Below are positions 44,038 through 55,154 of a DNA stretch of 64,000 bases, piece by piece (positions within the stretch are counted from its first letter, which is position 1; each line of letters opens with the position of its first letter). The notes under the pieces are model-generated. The model had not been told where the DNA came from. It did no database searches and was given only the letters and a program-made list of their open reading frames with translations. This DNA is from Peptoniphilus ovalis. Lineage in GTDB: Bacteria; Bacillota; Clostridia; Tissierellales; Peptoniphilaceae. The stretch covers positions 310,001-374,000 of the forward strand of contig NZ_JAHLQO010000003.1 of NCBI RefSeq assembly GCF_018919265.1, read 5' to 3'. The translations under genes and the position numbers were made by a program.

Positions 44038-44874
44038 TTAGATTTCTTGCTCTTTGTTATGATTAGACTTTTTATTTTCTTTCCCTTTATCTTCTTTCTT
44101 AAATTTTTCAATTGCTCCAAGTATTGAGTTTTTCTCTTTTCCCTTAGATGTTTTTTCTAATTTATATTCAGCTTTTTCAAGTTTACTTTTTAGTCTATTT
44201 ATATCTTTACCTATTTGTGCTGATTGTTCAAAAGAATCTGAGTAGTATTTATCCAATTCTCTTTCTTCAATTTTTGCCTTTAATTCCTTTATTTCATCTT
44301 TTAGATTATCGATACTATTACTTTTATCCATATCCTTAACCGCTTTTAATAGCTTAGAAGATAATACACGCACATTTTTATGCTCTTTTCCATTATTATC
44401 AATACTTGTTCTAACTTGCCCAAATATTTTAACAAAATCTCCTTGTTTTAAGTTTGTTACTTCTTTTGTCTTATCTCCATAGGCTGAGCAATTAGTATAG
44501 ACTTTGTTTCCATCATCATCTTTAGAAACAAGAGAAAAATTGCTTACTTTAAATTTCTCTCCATTTGCATTTTCTCTTTCAAGATTTTCTACTTCTCCTA
44601 CAATGTTGCCAACTATATTTACTAAATCATCTTTTTCTTCGAGTTCATTGGCATTTTCTCCTATCTTCCCTAGCTCTTTCATTTCATCAATCATATAATC
44701 AAAATCTTCACTTAATAGTGTAAAGGTGTCGTTATCTATATATTCCTTATAAATCTCACTTAGAACTTTTTCATCATCTATTCCTTTCTCAAAGCCAATT
44801 ATTGCCTTTATTAGGTCTTCATAGTTTTCATTTGCCATTTTTTCTATATTTTCTCTCATTTCTTTGTATTCCAT
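44038..44874 (-). CDS. OB-fold single-stranded-DNA-binding-like ICE protein
   Basis: A 278-residue protein. A middle domain (about 95-178) resembles an OB-fold (FKVSNFSLVSKDDDGNKVYT, then QGDFVKIFGQVRTS). It is flanked by an N-terminal acidic helical part and a C-terminal coiled coil. Such proteins follow the large helicase gene in Tn1549-like elements and probably coat the transferred strand. GGAGG precedes the ATG, and the gene ends at a strong terminator. Confidence 0.7.
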   Translation of the reverse strand: MEYKEMRENIEKMANENYEDLIKAIIGFEKGIDDEKVLSEIYKEYIDNDTFTLLSEDFDYMIDEMKELGKIGENANELEEKDDLVNIVGNIVGEVENLERENANGEKFKVSNFSLVSKDDDGNKVYTNCSAYGDKTKEVTNLKQGDFVKIFGQVRTSIDNNGKEHKNVRVLSSKLLKAVKDMDKSNSIDNLKDEIKELKAKIEERELDKYYSDSFEQSAQIGKDINRLKSKLEKAEYKLEKTSKGKEKNSILGAIEKFKKEDKGKENKKSNHNKEQEI

Positions 44875-44917
44875 AATTTCCTCCGTAAATTAAAATTAGG
44901 AGAGCTAATTGCCCTCC

Positions 44918-46285
44918 TTACCTTTCTTGTTCTTTTTCACTTTTTTCTTGTGTGTTTTCTTTTTTCTCTTCTGATTTGAATTTTGATATTTGTCCCAATA
45001 TTGATGGTTTTTCTTCCCTTGCGTAAAGATTATCCTCTACATCATAAGTTGATTCAAAGTAATCACTATCTTTGAAGTCATTGTCATACCTATCTACTAT
45101 TCCATCATTATCAAGATCTTTTGCAAGTGGATCATAGAAGTTTCCATCATCATCTATTTCTAGTCCTAGAGCTTGCTTTAAATCTTCTTCATCTACTGAT
45201 ACCAGATCATCAAAACTTGACATCTTTATGGCTTCAGTCATATCTTTAATAGCTTGTGAATTAGATATATATTCTTCTACAAAAGATTCTGTTCTAATAG
45301 CAACATTATCTACATACTGAGTCCATGTTTTTTCTTCAATGTCTATCTCATATTGAATTGAATGATTACCGTTAGGTGTTTCTGTATAGGCAAGTCCAAT
45401 GTGTTTTAAATCAGGATATAACTTATCAAAATCTTCATAGCTATTACTTTCTGAAAATTCATAATTTGCATAGTCAATGATTGCCCTCTTTAAATCTTCT
45501 AAGACTGGTGAATCATTTTCTAATTCTTCTACATCTCCCATATCTAAAAGTTTATTTATTTCTGCAAGTCTTAAAGTTTTTTCCCTTAACTCATCAGCTT
45601 TTTCAAATGGTTTTTTTAATTCTACTTTAGCATTTTCTAAAGATTCTTTGTAAGATTCAAGATTTTGTTTTAGCTTTTCAAGTCTTAGATTCATTTTATC
45701 AATGGCATTATCAAGTCTTGTAATGTTACCATCAGGAGAAGTTGAAAACTCTCCAAAATACTCCGCTTGCCCTTTTAATTTAAAGGTGTAAGTATTAGTC
45801 ATGAAGTTATATGAAGCTTCTAAATCAAAATTTCTATACTTTCCTATAACCTTACTTTCATTAATTTTTAACTTTTTGATTTCTTCTAATAGTTTTTCTC
45901 CAGCTTCTTTTTTATCATAGATTGTATTTCCTCCAAGACTTAAAGAAGTAAACTTGTTTTCGCCACTAGCTAAGGGTTCTACATCTACCATGTCCTTTTC
46001 TACTGCCTTAATTAATTTTTCAGTATTTTCAATATTTTTAGGATAAATTTTATTGACCTTATCTTCAAGCTTATACTTATTAGACTTATAGTTTGATTCA
46101 AGCATTTTTAGTTTTGTAACTTCGTTATCTAAATCCATCTTTTCTTTAATTAGAGGATTGCCCGTAGCTAAAGCTTTGATTTCCGCATAAGAAAGGCTTG
46201 ATTCATCAACATCTTCTGCAACCCTTACTGGAGTTTTTGAAGTCATAATTTGAGAAATAAACTTTTGCTTGTTCTCTATTGTCTG
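44918..46285 (-). CDS. ICE methylase-helicase, exon 2 (after the group II intron)
   Basis: The C-terminal 455 residues of the giant helicase. Read directly after exon 1 the junction is [18 protein letters not shown], without loss of frame. It continues MTSKTPVRVAEDVDESSLSY and ends in a charged coiled coil. The internal ATG at 46246 has no ribosome binding site of its own and is only an internal methionine. The long C-terminal part is normal for this family. Confidence 0.85.
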   Translation of the reverse strand, partial: QTIENKQKFISQIMTSKTPVRVAEDVDESSLSYAEIKALATGNPLIKEKMDLDNEVTKLKMLESNYKSNKYKLEDKVNKIYPKNIENTEKLIKAVEKDMVDVEPLASGENKFTSLSLGGNTIYDKKEAGEKLLEEIKKLKINESKVIGKYRNFDLEASYNFMTNTYTFKLKGQAEYFGEFSTSPDGNITRLDNAIDKMNLRLEKLKQNLESYKESLENAKVELKKPFEKADELREKTLRLAEINKLLDMGDVEELENDSPVLEDLKRAIIDYANYEFSESNSYEDFDKLYPDLKHIGLAYTETPNGNHSIQYEIDIEEKTWTQYVDNVAIRTESFVEEYISNSQAIKDMTEAIKMSSFDDLVSVDEEDLKQALGLEIDDDGNFYDPLAKDLDNDGIVDRYDNDFKDSDYFESTYDVEDNLYAREEKPSILGQISKFKSEEKKENTQEKSEKEQER

Positions 46286-46326
46286 GTCGAGTAGGTCGGG
46301 GATATTACTATCCCTTTCCCCTCTAA

Positions 46327-46360
46327 GAACCGTGCATGAGAGTTTCCCCTCACACGGCTC
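46327..46360 (-). ncRNA. Group II intron domain V
   Basis: The 34-base hairpin starts GAGCCGTGTGAGGGGAAACT and ends CTCATGCACGGTTC, an almost consensus catalytic domain V. It lies 41 bases from the 3' splice site, leaving room for domain VI. Confidence 0.9.
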
Positions 46361-46379
46361 AAGTTTTTATAAGCCCTGA

Positions 46380-48050
46380 TTAAAGAGCCAGCGTGTTTTC
46401 TTCATCATTTATATGCAATTTTCTATGACACCAAGGGTGTACTAATGTTTTAAGGGTAATGTTATTTTGAATTGTTTGATGTACTCTAAAGTCTGTATCA
46501 ATAGTTATTTTCTCTCCACAAACAGGGCATATTCCATTTTGCGTTTTATACAGTCTATTTATAACTGTACGTCCTTTAAGTTCGTTTCGTATTTTTAAAT
46601 CTTCTCTTTCTTCAAAGTATATTTGCCAATTTTCATCAAATGGATTTGCTTCAGCTTGTATCTTGGTAAATCTTTTAATATCAGTATCTGTAGCATATTT
46701 AAGACGAAGATAGTATTTCTCGCCATTTTCCATTTTGTCGCCAGTTGCTACACTGAAAGTCCAGGTTCTATTTCCAATGGTATGGAAGTATTTCTTAGCT
46801 ATCCATTTTCTACCTTTCTTTGGGTGTCTACGAACGCACCAGGTCCACAAGCTTTTATATATTTCATAATCAAGTTTTTCAAAGGCTTTAGATGAAACAT
46901 TATATTTATGATAGTTTACCCAACCTATAATGATTGGATTTAATTTTCTAATCAAAATTTCTTGTTTCATTGACGGATTATCTTTTATGATTCGTCTGAT
47001 TTTATCGACAATAGCCTTAAAGTTCTTATCAGATGGTTTTGTAAGCAACTTATCTTTATACATCCTAATATTAACTCCAAGAAAATCAAAACCGTCATTT
47101 ATGTGTGTTATGAGTGTCTTTTCCTCTGATAATTCTAAACCTCTTTTAGCTAGAAATTTTACAATGATTGGCTTTACACCATTTTCAAGCAATTCTGCAC
47201 TTTCTCCTGTAACGATGAAATCATCTGCATATCTAACAAAGTTAACCTTTGGGAAATATGTTTTCTTATTTACTGTTCTTCTATGGTATTTCTCTTTGAT
47301 TGCTTTTTCTAAACCATCTAATACCATATTGGAAATAATAGGTGATATTGGCGAGCCTTGGGGACTTCCTGTTTCTGTTGGAAATAGTTTTTGTTTTTCT
47401 ATATATCCACACTCAAGCCAGAGTTTTAATAATTTCTTGTTCATCGGGATATTATTTAATATCCATTCATGACTTATATTATCAAAACAACCTTTTATAT
47501 CTCCCTCAAGTACCCATTTTGCAGATTTCTTTTTATTAAGTGATGTAAAACACTGCTCGATAGCATCTTGTGTACATCTTTTTGTCCTAAATCCATAAGA
47601 ATTAGGGTCAGCAGTAGTTTCTGCTATTGGTTCAAGTGCAAATTTATATAGGGTTTGCATTGCTCTATCCGTCATTGTAGGAATGCTGAGAGGTCTTTTC
47701 TTACCATTTTTCTTTGGTATATACACTCTTCTAAGAGGCTTAGGTTTATATCCTCTTAAATTTAACTTTTCTATCGCCTTATACTTTGCCTGTGGTGTTA
47801 GCCATAATTCGCCATCTACACCACTTGTTTTCTTGCCTTGATTTTCAGTTACCCTCTTAATAGCTAAGGCTTTTGCATAAAATGAAGTTGTGAGTAAATG
47901 TTGTAAAGATTTTACCTTTCCATATTTACTCATTTTCCACGCTTTCACAATACGCATTTGTAGTTTTTTAACATAGCTTTCTGCTAGAGAAAAGTCTATA
48001 CTTTCCCAGTTTTTAGCTCTGTTAGTAGTAGCACACATTTTACTGTTCAT
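46380..48050 (-). CDS. ltrA: Group II intron reverse transcriptase/maturase
   Basis: A 556-residue intron-encoded protein. The reverse transcriptase has the YADD box in FVRYADDFIVTGES (near 270), preceded by the GTPQG-like TGSPQGSPISPIIS. Maturase domain X follows, and an HNH endonuclease ends it (CPVCGEKI ... LVHPWCHRKLH). It helps the intron splice and move by retrohoming. The ATG at 48050 with GAAAGGAG is the likely start. All motifs look intact, so the intron may still be active. Confidence 0.93.
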   Translation of the reverse strand: MNSKMCATTNRAKNWESIDFSLAESYVKKLQMRIVKAWKMSKYGKVKSLQHLLTTSFYAKALAIKRVTENQGKKTSGVDGELWLTPQAKYKAIEKLNLRGYKPKPLRRVYIPKKNGKKRPLSIPTMTDRAMQTLYKFALEPIAETTADPNSYGFRTKRCTQDAIEQCFTSLNKKKSAKWVLEGDIKGCFDNISHEWILNNIPMNKKLLKLWLECGYIEKQKLFPTETGSPQGSPISPIISNMVLDGLEKAIKEKYHRRTVNKKTYFPKVNFVRYADDFIVTGESAELLENGVKPIIVKFLAKRGLELSEEKTLITHINDGFDFLGVNIRMYKDKLLTKPSDKNFKAIVDKIRRIIKDNPSMKQEILIRKLNPIIIGWVNYHKYNVSSKAFEKLDYEIYKSLWTWCVRRHPKKGRKWIAKKYFHTIGNRTWTFSVATGDKMENGEKYYLRLKYATDTDIKRFTKIQAEANPFDENWQIYFEEREDLKIRNELKGRTVINRLYKTQNGICPVCGEKITIDTDFRVHQTIQNNITLKTLVHPWCHRKLHINDEENTLAL

Positions 48051-48626
48051 TTGCTTTCTCCTTTCAAAAATTCTACAAGTTCTCTTGTGATTAAAAACCA
48101 AATGGAAGTCTGCACTCTTTCAAGTTAAGGCAAATTTTGAACCCCTATCCATCTCATTACAAGATGGCATTCGCTTTTTCCATTCTCCTTTACCTGCACC
48201 ATTATCAGCATTTCTTACGATTTGCCTTGCCTTATGGCAATAGTACAGGCTTACCATGTTTCACTTAATTAACATTGATAACTTAGGCTCTACCTCTCTG
48301 CCGGTAGTCTTTTTGTCCGTGTAATCCCACTGTGGAAAGGATTATCCGACTACACACCATTTTGGTTCAGGCTTATCAGCAACTTTAGCCTGTTCACCTT
48401 AACGACATTTATCAGTAGTTCACATATGTTAGCCATATTATCAAGCCTCGCTCCCTAACCACCTTGTTGCTGGCAGTTTCGGTATTTCCTTACGGTTTTA
48501 CCTCAAGTAGGGTTACTTTAATATCGGCTTACCACACCTACGTGCAGTCGATACTCGGCTCAACTAACGGAATAGTTGGTTTGGTCATCATGCCAAACAG
48601 TTAAATTAAGCGACTTCATGTCGCAC

Positions 48627-51600
48627 CCACAAATAAGCATCAAAGGTATTTTCTGTTACATATCTAAAGATATTTACCCTATCATTTTCATTACCTTGAC
48701 GAACAATTCTACCCGCCCTCTGCTCAAGGTCAGACGGTCTCCATGGGACGTCTAAATCGTGTAAGGCTATTAATTTGTTCTGTACATTTGTACCTGCTCC
48801 CATTTTTTGAGTAGAGCCTAATAATACCCTTACTTCGCCTTTTCTAACCTTGGCAAATAGTTCATCTTTTTGTTTATCGGTGTCAGCCTCATGGATAAAG
48901 GCTATTTCTTCTTTAGGTATTCCCATATTCACTAGCTTATTTCTAATATCATCATAGATATTAAACTCTCCATCTCCTTTTGGTGTAGACATATCTGAAA
49001 ATACTAATTGTGTCGATGAATTTTCTTTTGTCTTATCCCAGATCGAAAAGATATTTTTAACACATACATTTACCTTTGAATTAGGATCATCGGGAAGTAG
49101 TGGATTTATTAATCTTTGGTCAAGGGCAAGTTTTTTACCATCATTTGTAATCTTTAACATATTATCTTCTGTTGGCTCTACTTGGTTATTTCTAACAGCG
49201 TCAGCCCTTTCTGAAATAGCTTCTAATATTTCTTTTTGTTCCTCAGTAGGTTTTGTTTTAATAACTTCAAAATTTGCTTCTGGTACTGGCAAATTTAACA
49301 TATCTGAAGTCTTTATATCTGCTACTTCTTTAAACATGCTCATCAATTCTGGCAAATTATAGAACTTTGAAAATCTTGTCTTTTGCCTATATCCAGTGCC
49401 TTCTGGAGATAATTCAAAAGTGTTTTCTGTTTCTCCAAAGGTAGAAGCCCAAGCGTCAAAATGTTCTAATCCTCTTGCCTTTAAATCGTCATATTGAAGA
49501 TATCTTTGCATAGTATAAAGCTCTGTCATTGAATTTGATATTGGTGTACCAGTAGCAAATACAACGCCCTTTCCATCTGTCATTTCATCCATATACCTAC
49601 ATTTCATATACATATCCGAAGACTTAAAGGCTTCACTCTGACCGATACCCGCAACATTTCTCATCTTGGTATGCAAGAATAAGTTTTTGTAATTATGAGC
49701 TTCGTCTATAAATAATTTATCTACTCCTAGTTCTTCAAAGGTTATTACGTCATCCTTTTTAAAATCATCATTTAGTTTTTCTAGTCTTACCAAAAGTTTC
49801 TTCTTTGTCTTTTCCAGTTGTTTTACAGTGAAATTTTCTCCTCTATTTCTTTTATTCTCGTCAATAAAGGAAACTATATCATCTATTTGGTCTTGTATAT
49901 GCCTTACCTGGTACTCCTTAGACATTGGTATTTTTTCAAATTGAGAGTGTCCTATGATGACCGCATCATATTCTCCCGTTGCAATCCTACCAATAAATCT
50001 TTTCCTATTTTTAGGTTGAAAATCTTTTTTATCGGCCACCATAATATTTGCTGACGGATATAATTGCATAAACTCTCTCCCGATTTGAGTAGTTAGATGG
50101 TTAGGAACTACAAATAATGACTTACTTGCAAGTCCTAACTTTTTAGATTCCATAGCAGAAGCTACCATTTCAAAAGTTTTTCCTGCTCCTACTACATGGG
50201 CAAGTAGTGTATTTCCACCATAAAGAGTCCTTGCTATGGCATTTTTTTGATGTTCTCGAAGTCTGATTTCAGTATTCATTCCATCAAAAGTTAAGTTAGA
50301 GCCATCAAATTCTCTATTCCTAATTGAATTGAATTTTTCATTATAAATCTTTTCTAGCCTATATCTTCTATCAGGATCTTCAAATATCCAATTCTTAAAT
50401 TCTTCTTTAATCAGTTCTTGCTTTTGACTTGCAAGCATAGTTTCTTTTTTATTCAATACAGAAGTCTTAGACCCATCATCATTTATTACTTGGTCAAATA
50501 CCTTCGTATCTTTTAGATTAAGGGCATTTTCAATTAGCTTATAGGCATTTACTCTACTTGTACCATAAGTCATGTTAGCAAGGTCATTTGATGAGTCTTG
50601 GCTCTTACCCTCAACATTCCACTCGCTTGTAAATGGAGAAAATTTCACCTTTATATTCCACCTTGCCCATCCAGGTGTTTTTAGTAGATTAAAGGTAAAG
50701 TTTTCTATATCCTTTTCAGGTATCCAAGTTGCTCCAAACCTTACATTTATTTCAGATGCAGTAAGTTCTTTTGGCATAACTTCTTGTAATTTTTCCCTTT
50801 GAAAATTTAATTTAGATATTTCTTTTAAAAAGTCATCTTTCTTTTCACTTGGAACAAGTTCGCTTACTCTTTCAAGTTCATTTATATATGAGTTTAAATA
50901 GCCAATCTTTTCTCTAATATTTCCACTTAGGTATTCATCTGCTGCTACATATTTAAAATGAAAGGGATCATCATTAGAAAAATTTTGAAAAGGCATGATA
51001 TTATTTGTCTTATCAAAATCTTTTATATCTAAAAAGATTTCTCCTTCAAGTTCTCTTATTAAAGTATTTCTATCCTTATCTGTTAAATTTTCCATATAGT
51101 CAAAATCAACATTACCTCTTTGTGAAATGGATAGAACTAAGGCTTCAAGGGAAGTATCGACATGGTCTACTACTTTTGCCCTTGTTATTGTTCTTTTTGA
51201 GAAAATATCACTTTTAGCCTTAAAATTATCCTCATCATCAAGTATTTCTATTGATGAAACCAAAGGAAAGTTTGAATCTTCCTTTAAGGCTCTTGTATTT
51301 GATAGGGAATTTATAAAGCCATGCTTTTTAGAAAAGTTATCATAGACTTCATTTAACTTTGCTTGTGACTCTTTTATTTCCTCGTCTGAAAAATCATCCT
51401 TTTGCTTTTCTATTACATCTTTCAAAGCATTCATTACATCAAGATAATCTTTTATCTTCTCTTTATTTTTATCTGATATATTCTGCTTAATTAAGACTGA
51501 GTTCTCTCTTAGGTAGACATCTTCGTCAATAATGGTATAGGAAAAATTCTTAACATCATCTGTCGCTGGAAGACTTAATTCTTCATCTTCCAATAGCTCG

Positions 51601-54600
51601 ACTTCTTCATATTTAGAATTTGAAGATATTTCCTTACTTGCTAGATCCATTAAGTCTTTTAGATTTTCGTCTTCTTTTTCATTACAAGTGATAGTATTTC
51701 CAAATCTACCAGATACTTCTTTCATATCCCCTAATACCATCCTAGGATTATCTACAAAATATTTATTGTAAGTTAGACCTTTTTTATCAGTTGCAAGGTG
51801 TATCCAATCATCATCTCTTTCTATAACCGAATCTCTTTTCTTTAGAAAAATAATATCTGATGTTACTTCAGTTCCAGCAGAGCCTTTAAATGTTGTGTTA
51901 GGAAGTCTTATTGCCCCTAAGAATTCTGCCCTTGCATTTAGATATTTTCTTACCGATTCATCTTTTTTATCCATTGTTCCACTTGATGTAATAAAGGCAA
52001 TTATCCCACCATTTCTGACCTTATCTATTGATTTTGCAAAGAAATAGTCATGAATTAGAAAGTTATTTTTGTTATATTCCCTATCATTTACCTTAAAATC
52101 TCCAAAAGGAACATTACCTATTGCTATATCAAAAAAGTTATTTGAAAAGGAAGTTTCTTCAAAGCCTTTTATTTGAATATTAGCCTTTGGATAAAGTTTT
52201 TCTAAAATTCTTCCACTTAATAGGTCTTGCTCTACTCCATAAACTTTTGACTCTTTCATCTCAGTAGGTAAGTTACCTATAAAATTTCCAACACCTGCTG
52301 ATGGCTCTAAAATATTTCCAGACTTAAAACCCATATCAGACAAGGTCTTATATATAGAATCAATTACTTCTCTTGGTGTATAAAAGGCAGTTAAAGTTGA
52401 CTCTTTGGCATTTTTATATTCTTCCTCCGATAGATTTTCTTTTAAAATATTTCGAGCATCTTCCCATTGACCTTTCTTTTCTTCATCAAATACATCAGCA
52501 AGACCACCCCAACCTAGGTAATCAGCAAGGTAGGCTTGTTCGTATTCTTTTGGAAGTCTATTTTCATCATCTAATCTTTTTAGCATTTTAATTGCTTTTA
52601 TATTCTTATCTAGTCTTTCAGATGGTGTAAGATTTTCAGAATAGATATGACTTTTTAAATCATAGTTTTTAGCAAAGGTCATATCTATCTTTGGCTTATA
52701 TCCTTGATTTATTAAGTCTTCTTTTCCTCTTAATAGATTTTCCGCAGATTCTCTTGGCACATCATATTTATTCATCATCTCATCTATTTCAGGATTATAT
52801 GAATCAAGGATAGATGTTTGTATAGGTTCTACTTCTATCTCATCTTCTAAAGATTGATCTGATAAATTATATATCTTATATTTTCCACTATCTAAGATTT
52901 CATCAAGCTTTCTACTTTCTTCAAAAGTTTCTCCCTTGTATAGACTAAATTTTTCTCCGTCAATTTCTACTTCATTTCCAGTTTCAACTAGACTTATCTC
53001 TTTAAAAACATCTGTATCCTCAAAAATAAATTCTCGCCCAACTTTCACGGCTATCTTTTCATTTGTGTAAGTTAGATTTTCAAAGATATTATCAAGATAA
53101 GCATCATTTCTATATGGGATAACTTCAGAACCACTTATCATTCCGCCTAAGTATTCTGTATTATCCTTTATAGTTACAGTTTTAAGTCCTCCACTCATTT
53201 GGTCAAAATTTGTAATAGTGTAGTTTTTATCTTTGTATCTAACTTCATCTCCTATAATAAACTTAGGTCTTTCAAGACTTATCTTATTTAACAAATCTTC
53301 TTCATTTGAAAAATCTACAAAGGGACTTTTGAAGATATCATCACTATCAGAATTTAAGATTAACCTATGACTTCCATCTTCTTTTTCTCTAATTTCATCA
53401 ACAAGATACTCCCTATTTTTAAAATATATCTTATCTCCAGGTTTTAAATCTAAATCAAGGCTTTTATCTTTTTCAAAAGATAATTCTCCATTAAAAACTC
53501 TTTCAAGCTCTTCACTTGTCATCTGTTTTACAAGCTCTGTATCTTTAATCTCTCTAAAAGTTTTTGGAAAATCTTCTAAGATTAATCTTTGTGCATTTAG
53601 CTCTTTTAGTTCATTAAGATTAAAATATCCCCACTCTGGCTCATCTCCCAAGACAAGACCAAAAGCATCACCTGTTTCTCTATCATATTCAGTCATGTAC
53701 CAAGTCCAATTGCTTTTAAATGGGATAAAATATGCTGTATGAACTTCTTTATCAGCTAGATTTATATTTTCTTGGGCGTAAAGATTTGGCACTCTTTCTA
53801 GCATTTCATCAGTCATTAAAATGCTTGGATTATCTTTTGCATAGAAAAAAGAAGCCTTGTCAGCTTCTTTATCAGAATTTATTTCATTTTCTAAACTTCC
53901 ACGTATTCTTTGATTGCCATTTCCTTCAATGTGTTCATCATTTCCTTGTACTCTTTCTGATTCTCGTCCTTTATCTCCAAGGCTTTCATCATCTTTGCTT
54001 TCTCTTTCGCTATATAGTCTATTGCCTGAACTTGAATTTCCTTCAGATGATTCAAAAGTGTTTTCTCCTCGTACATTTCCTGAAGTTTCTTCCAGTTCTC
54101 CATGTCCTCGCTCATCACTAGATAGGATAGTCTTAGGACTGCGTAGGTCGGATTCGGAAATTTCTCTATGAAGTCCTCGTCCATCTCCATTTGATCCAAT
54201 GTTATCTCCTCTATCTTCATCGCTATCTCTTCTGGTGTCTCCATCTCTGAAAACTCGCTTGTCATCAAGTTCTCTTTCCTTATCATCTCGTCTAAGTAAA
54301 CCATCTTTACCTCCTTCATCTTCTTCTATATCTATATTATAGTCGGCGGCAGTCCTTTCTGTCAGCAGCCTACGCCTATCAACTTCTTTAGTTTTTTCTA
54401 TTGTTTTGTCAATTATATCTTCACTAACCCTTGAAATTACAATACCTATCGATTCAAGTGAAATTGTATTAAGTCTTAAAAAATTATTTTTAATATTTTC
54501 CATATCCATTGGATAGTCGTGATTAAATCTTTGACCAACTGCATGGGAAATGGAATCTCTCATAAATTTTTCAAAGCTTAGCCTATCTTCAATATCTATT

Positions 54601-55079
54601 CTTAAATCAGAAAGCAATAGATTTATATACTCATCTCCATAAATGCGACTTAAAGAAAATATATTTTCATTTAATGAATCACTTGTTTCAAAAGAATTAT
54701 CCGTAATTAATTCATCTAATGCTTCCTTATGATTATAACGATCAAACTGCCATAAATTTACTTGATTTAGATTTCTATTCATTGAAGTTGTTTGGCTTAT
54801 ATCAAAGATATATGAAACTTTTTTATATAGGTCATTTCCAATTAAAATTGGAATACCCTTTTCTCCTCTCATAACAGTTCTATCAAAATATTTTCTCCAC
54901 ATATCAAAAGTTGCACAAGCAGTCGCTTCAGGCTCTTTATTGTATATACTTAGCTGACTTTCAAAATCATACTTCTGATTATTTCCAATAACCTTTAAAA
55001 GTTTTAAATACTCTTTTTCATCTTGTAATATCTCGTACTTAATCGATTGGGTTATATTCTTAAAATCATTTACTTGCAT
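48627..55079 (-). CDS. ICE giant SNF2-type helicase with adenine methylase domain, exon 1
   Basis: The first 2151 codons of a protein of about 2606 residues. A N-terminal ArdC-like/antirestriction region (residues about 30-250) is followed by an acidic, Gly/Asp/Arg-rich linker (about 260-400). A N6-adenine methylase domain has [12 protein letters not shown] near 920 and IGNVPFGDF. The helicase part has [10 protein letters not shown] near 1630, [10 protein letters not shown] near 1790, ATGTPISNS, and motif [15 protein letters not shown] near 2120. Proteins like this occur in all Tn1549-type ICEs and are thought to protect or process DNA during transfer. Start: ATG 55079 with GGAAGG; the group II intron interrupts it at 48626. 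Confidence 0.88.
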
Positions 55080-55113
55080 ATCCTTCCTCCTTCCGTTTTT
55101 TGACAATAAAAGA

Positions 55114-55139
55114 GACGATAGATTTTAATTTCTATCGTC
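55114..55139 (-). terminator. Hairpin between SIR2 gene and helicase
   Basis: GACGATAGA and TCTATCGTC pair perfectly over 9 bases (55114-55122 with 55131-55139), followed on the minus strand by TCTTTTATT. A terminator or attenuator just ahead of the helicase. Confidence 0.7.
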
Positions 55140-55154
55140 CATGTTACTTATCTA

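Larger units (their letters stand above)
46286..48626 (-). mobile_element. Group II intron inserted in the helicase gene
   Basis: On the minus strand the intron begins GTGCGAC (48620-48626) and ends CTACTCGAC at 46286; both are typical of bacterial group II introns. It encodes a maturase, has a clear domain V (46327-46360), and splits the helicase between codons TGG and CAG. Length 2341 bases. A likely EBS1 (CCACAG at plus-strand 48330-48335) can pair with the last six exon bases TTGTGG, one G-U included. Bases 48051-48626 form the non-coding domains I-III. Confidence 0.9.

Noticed and set aside
53732-54319. Overlapping frames on both strands within the helicase linker
   Set aside because: They are shadows of the acidic, repetitive linker of the giant helicase; none has a start signal.
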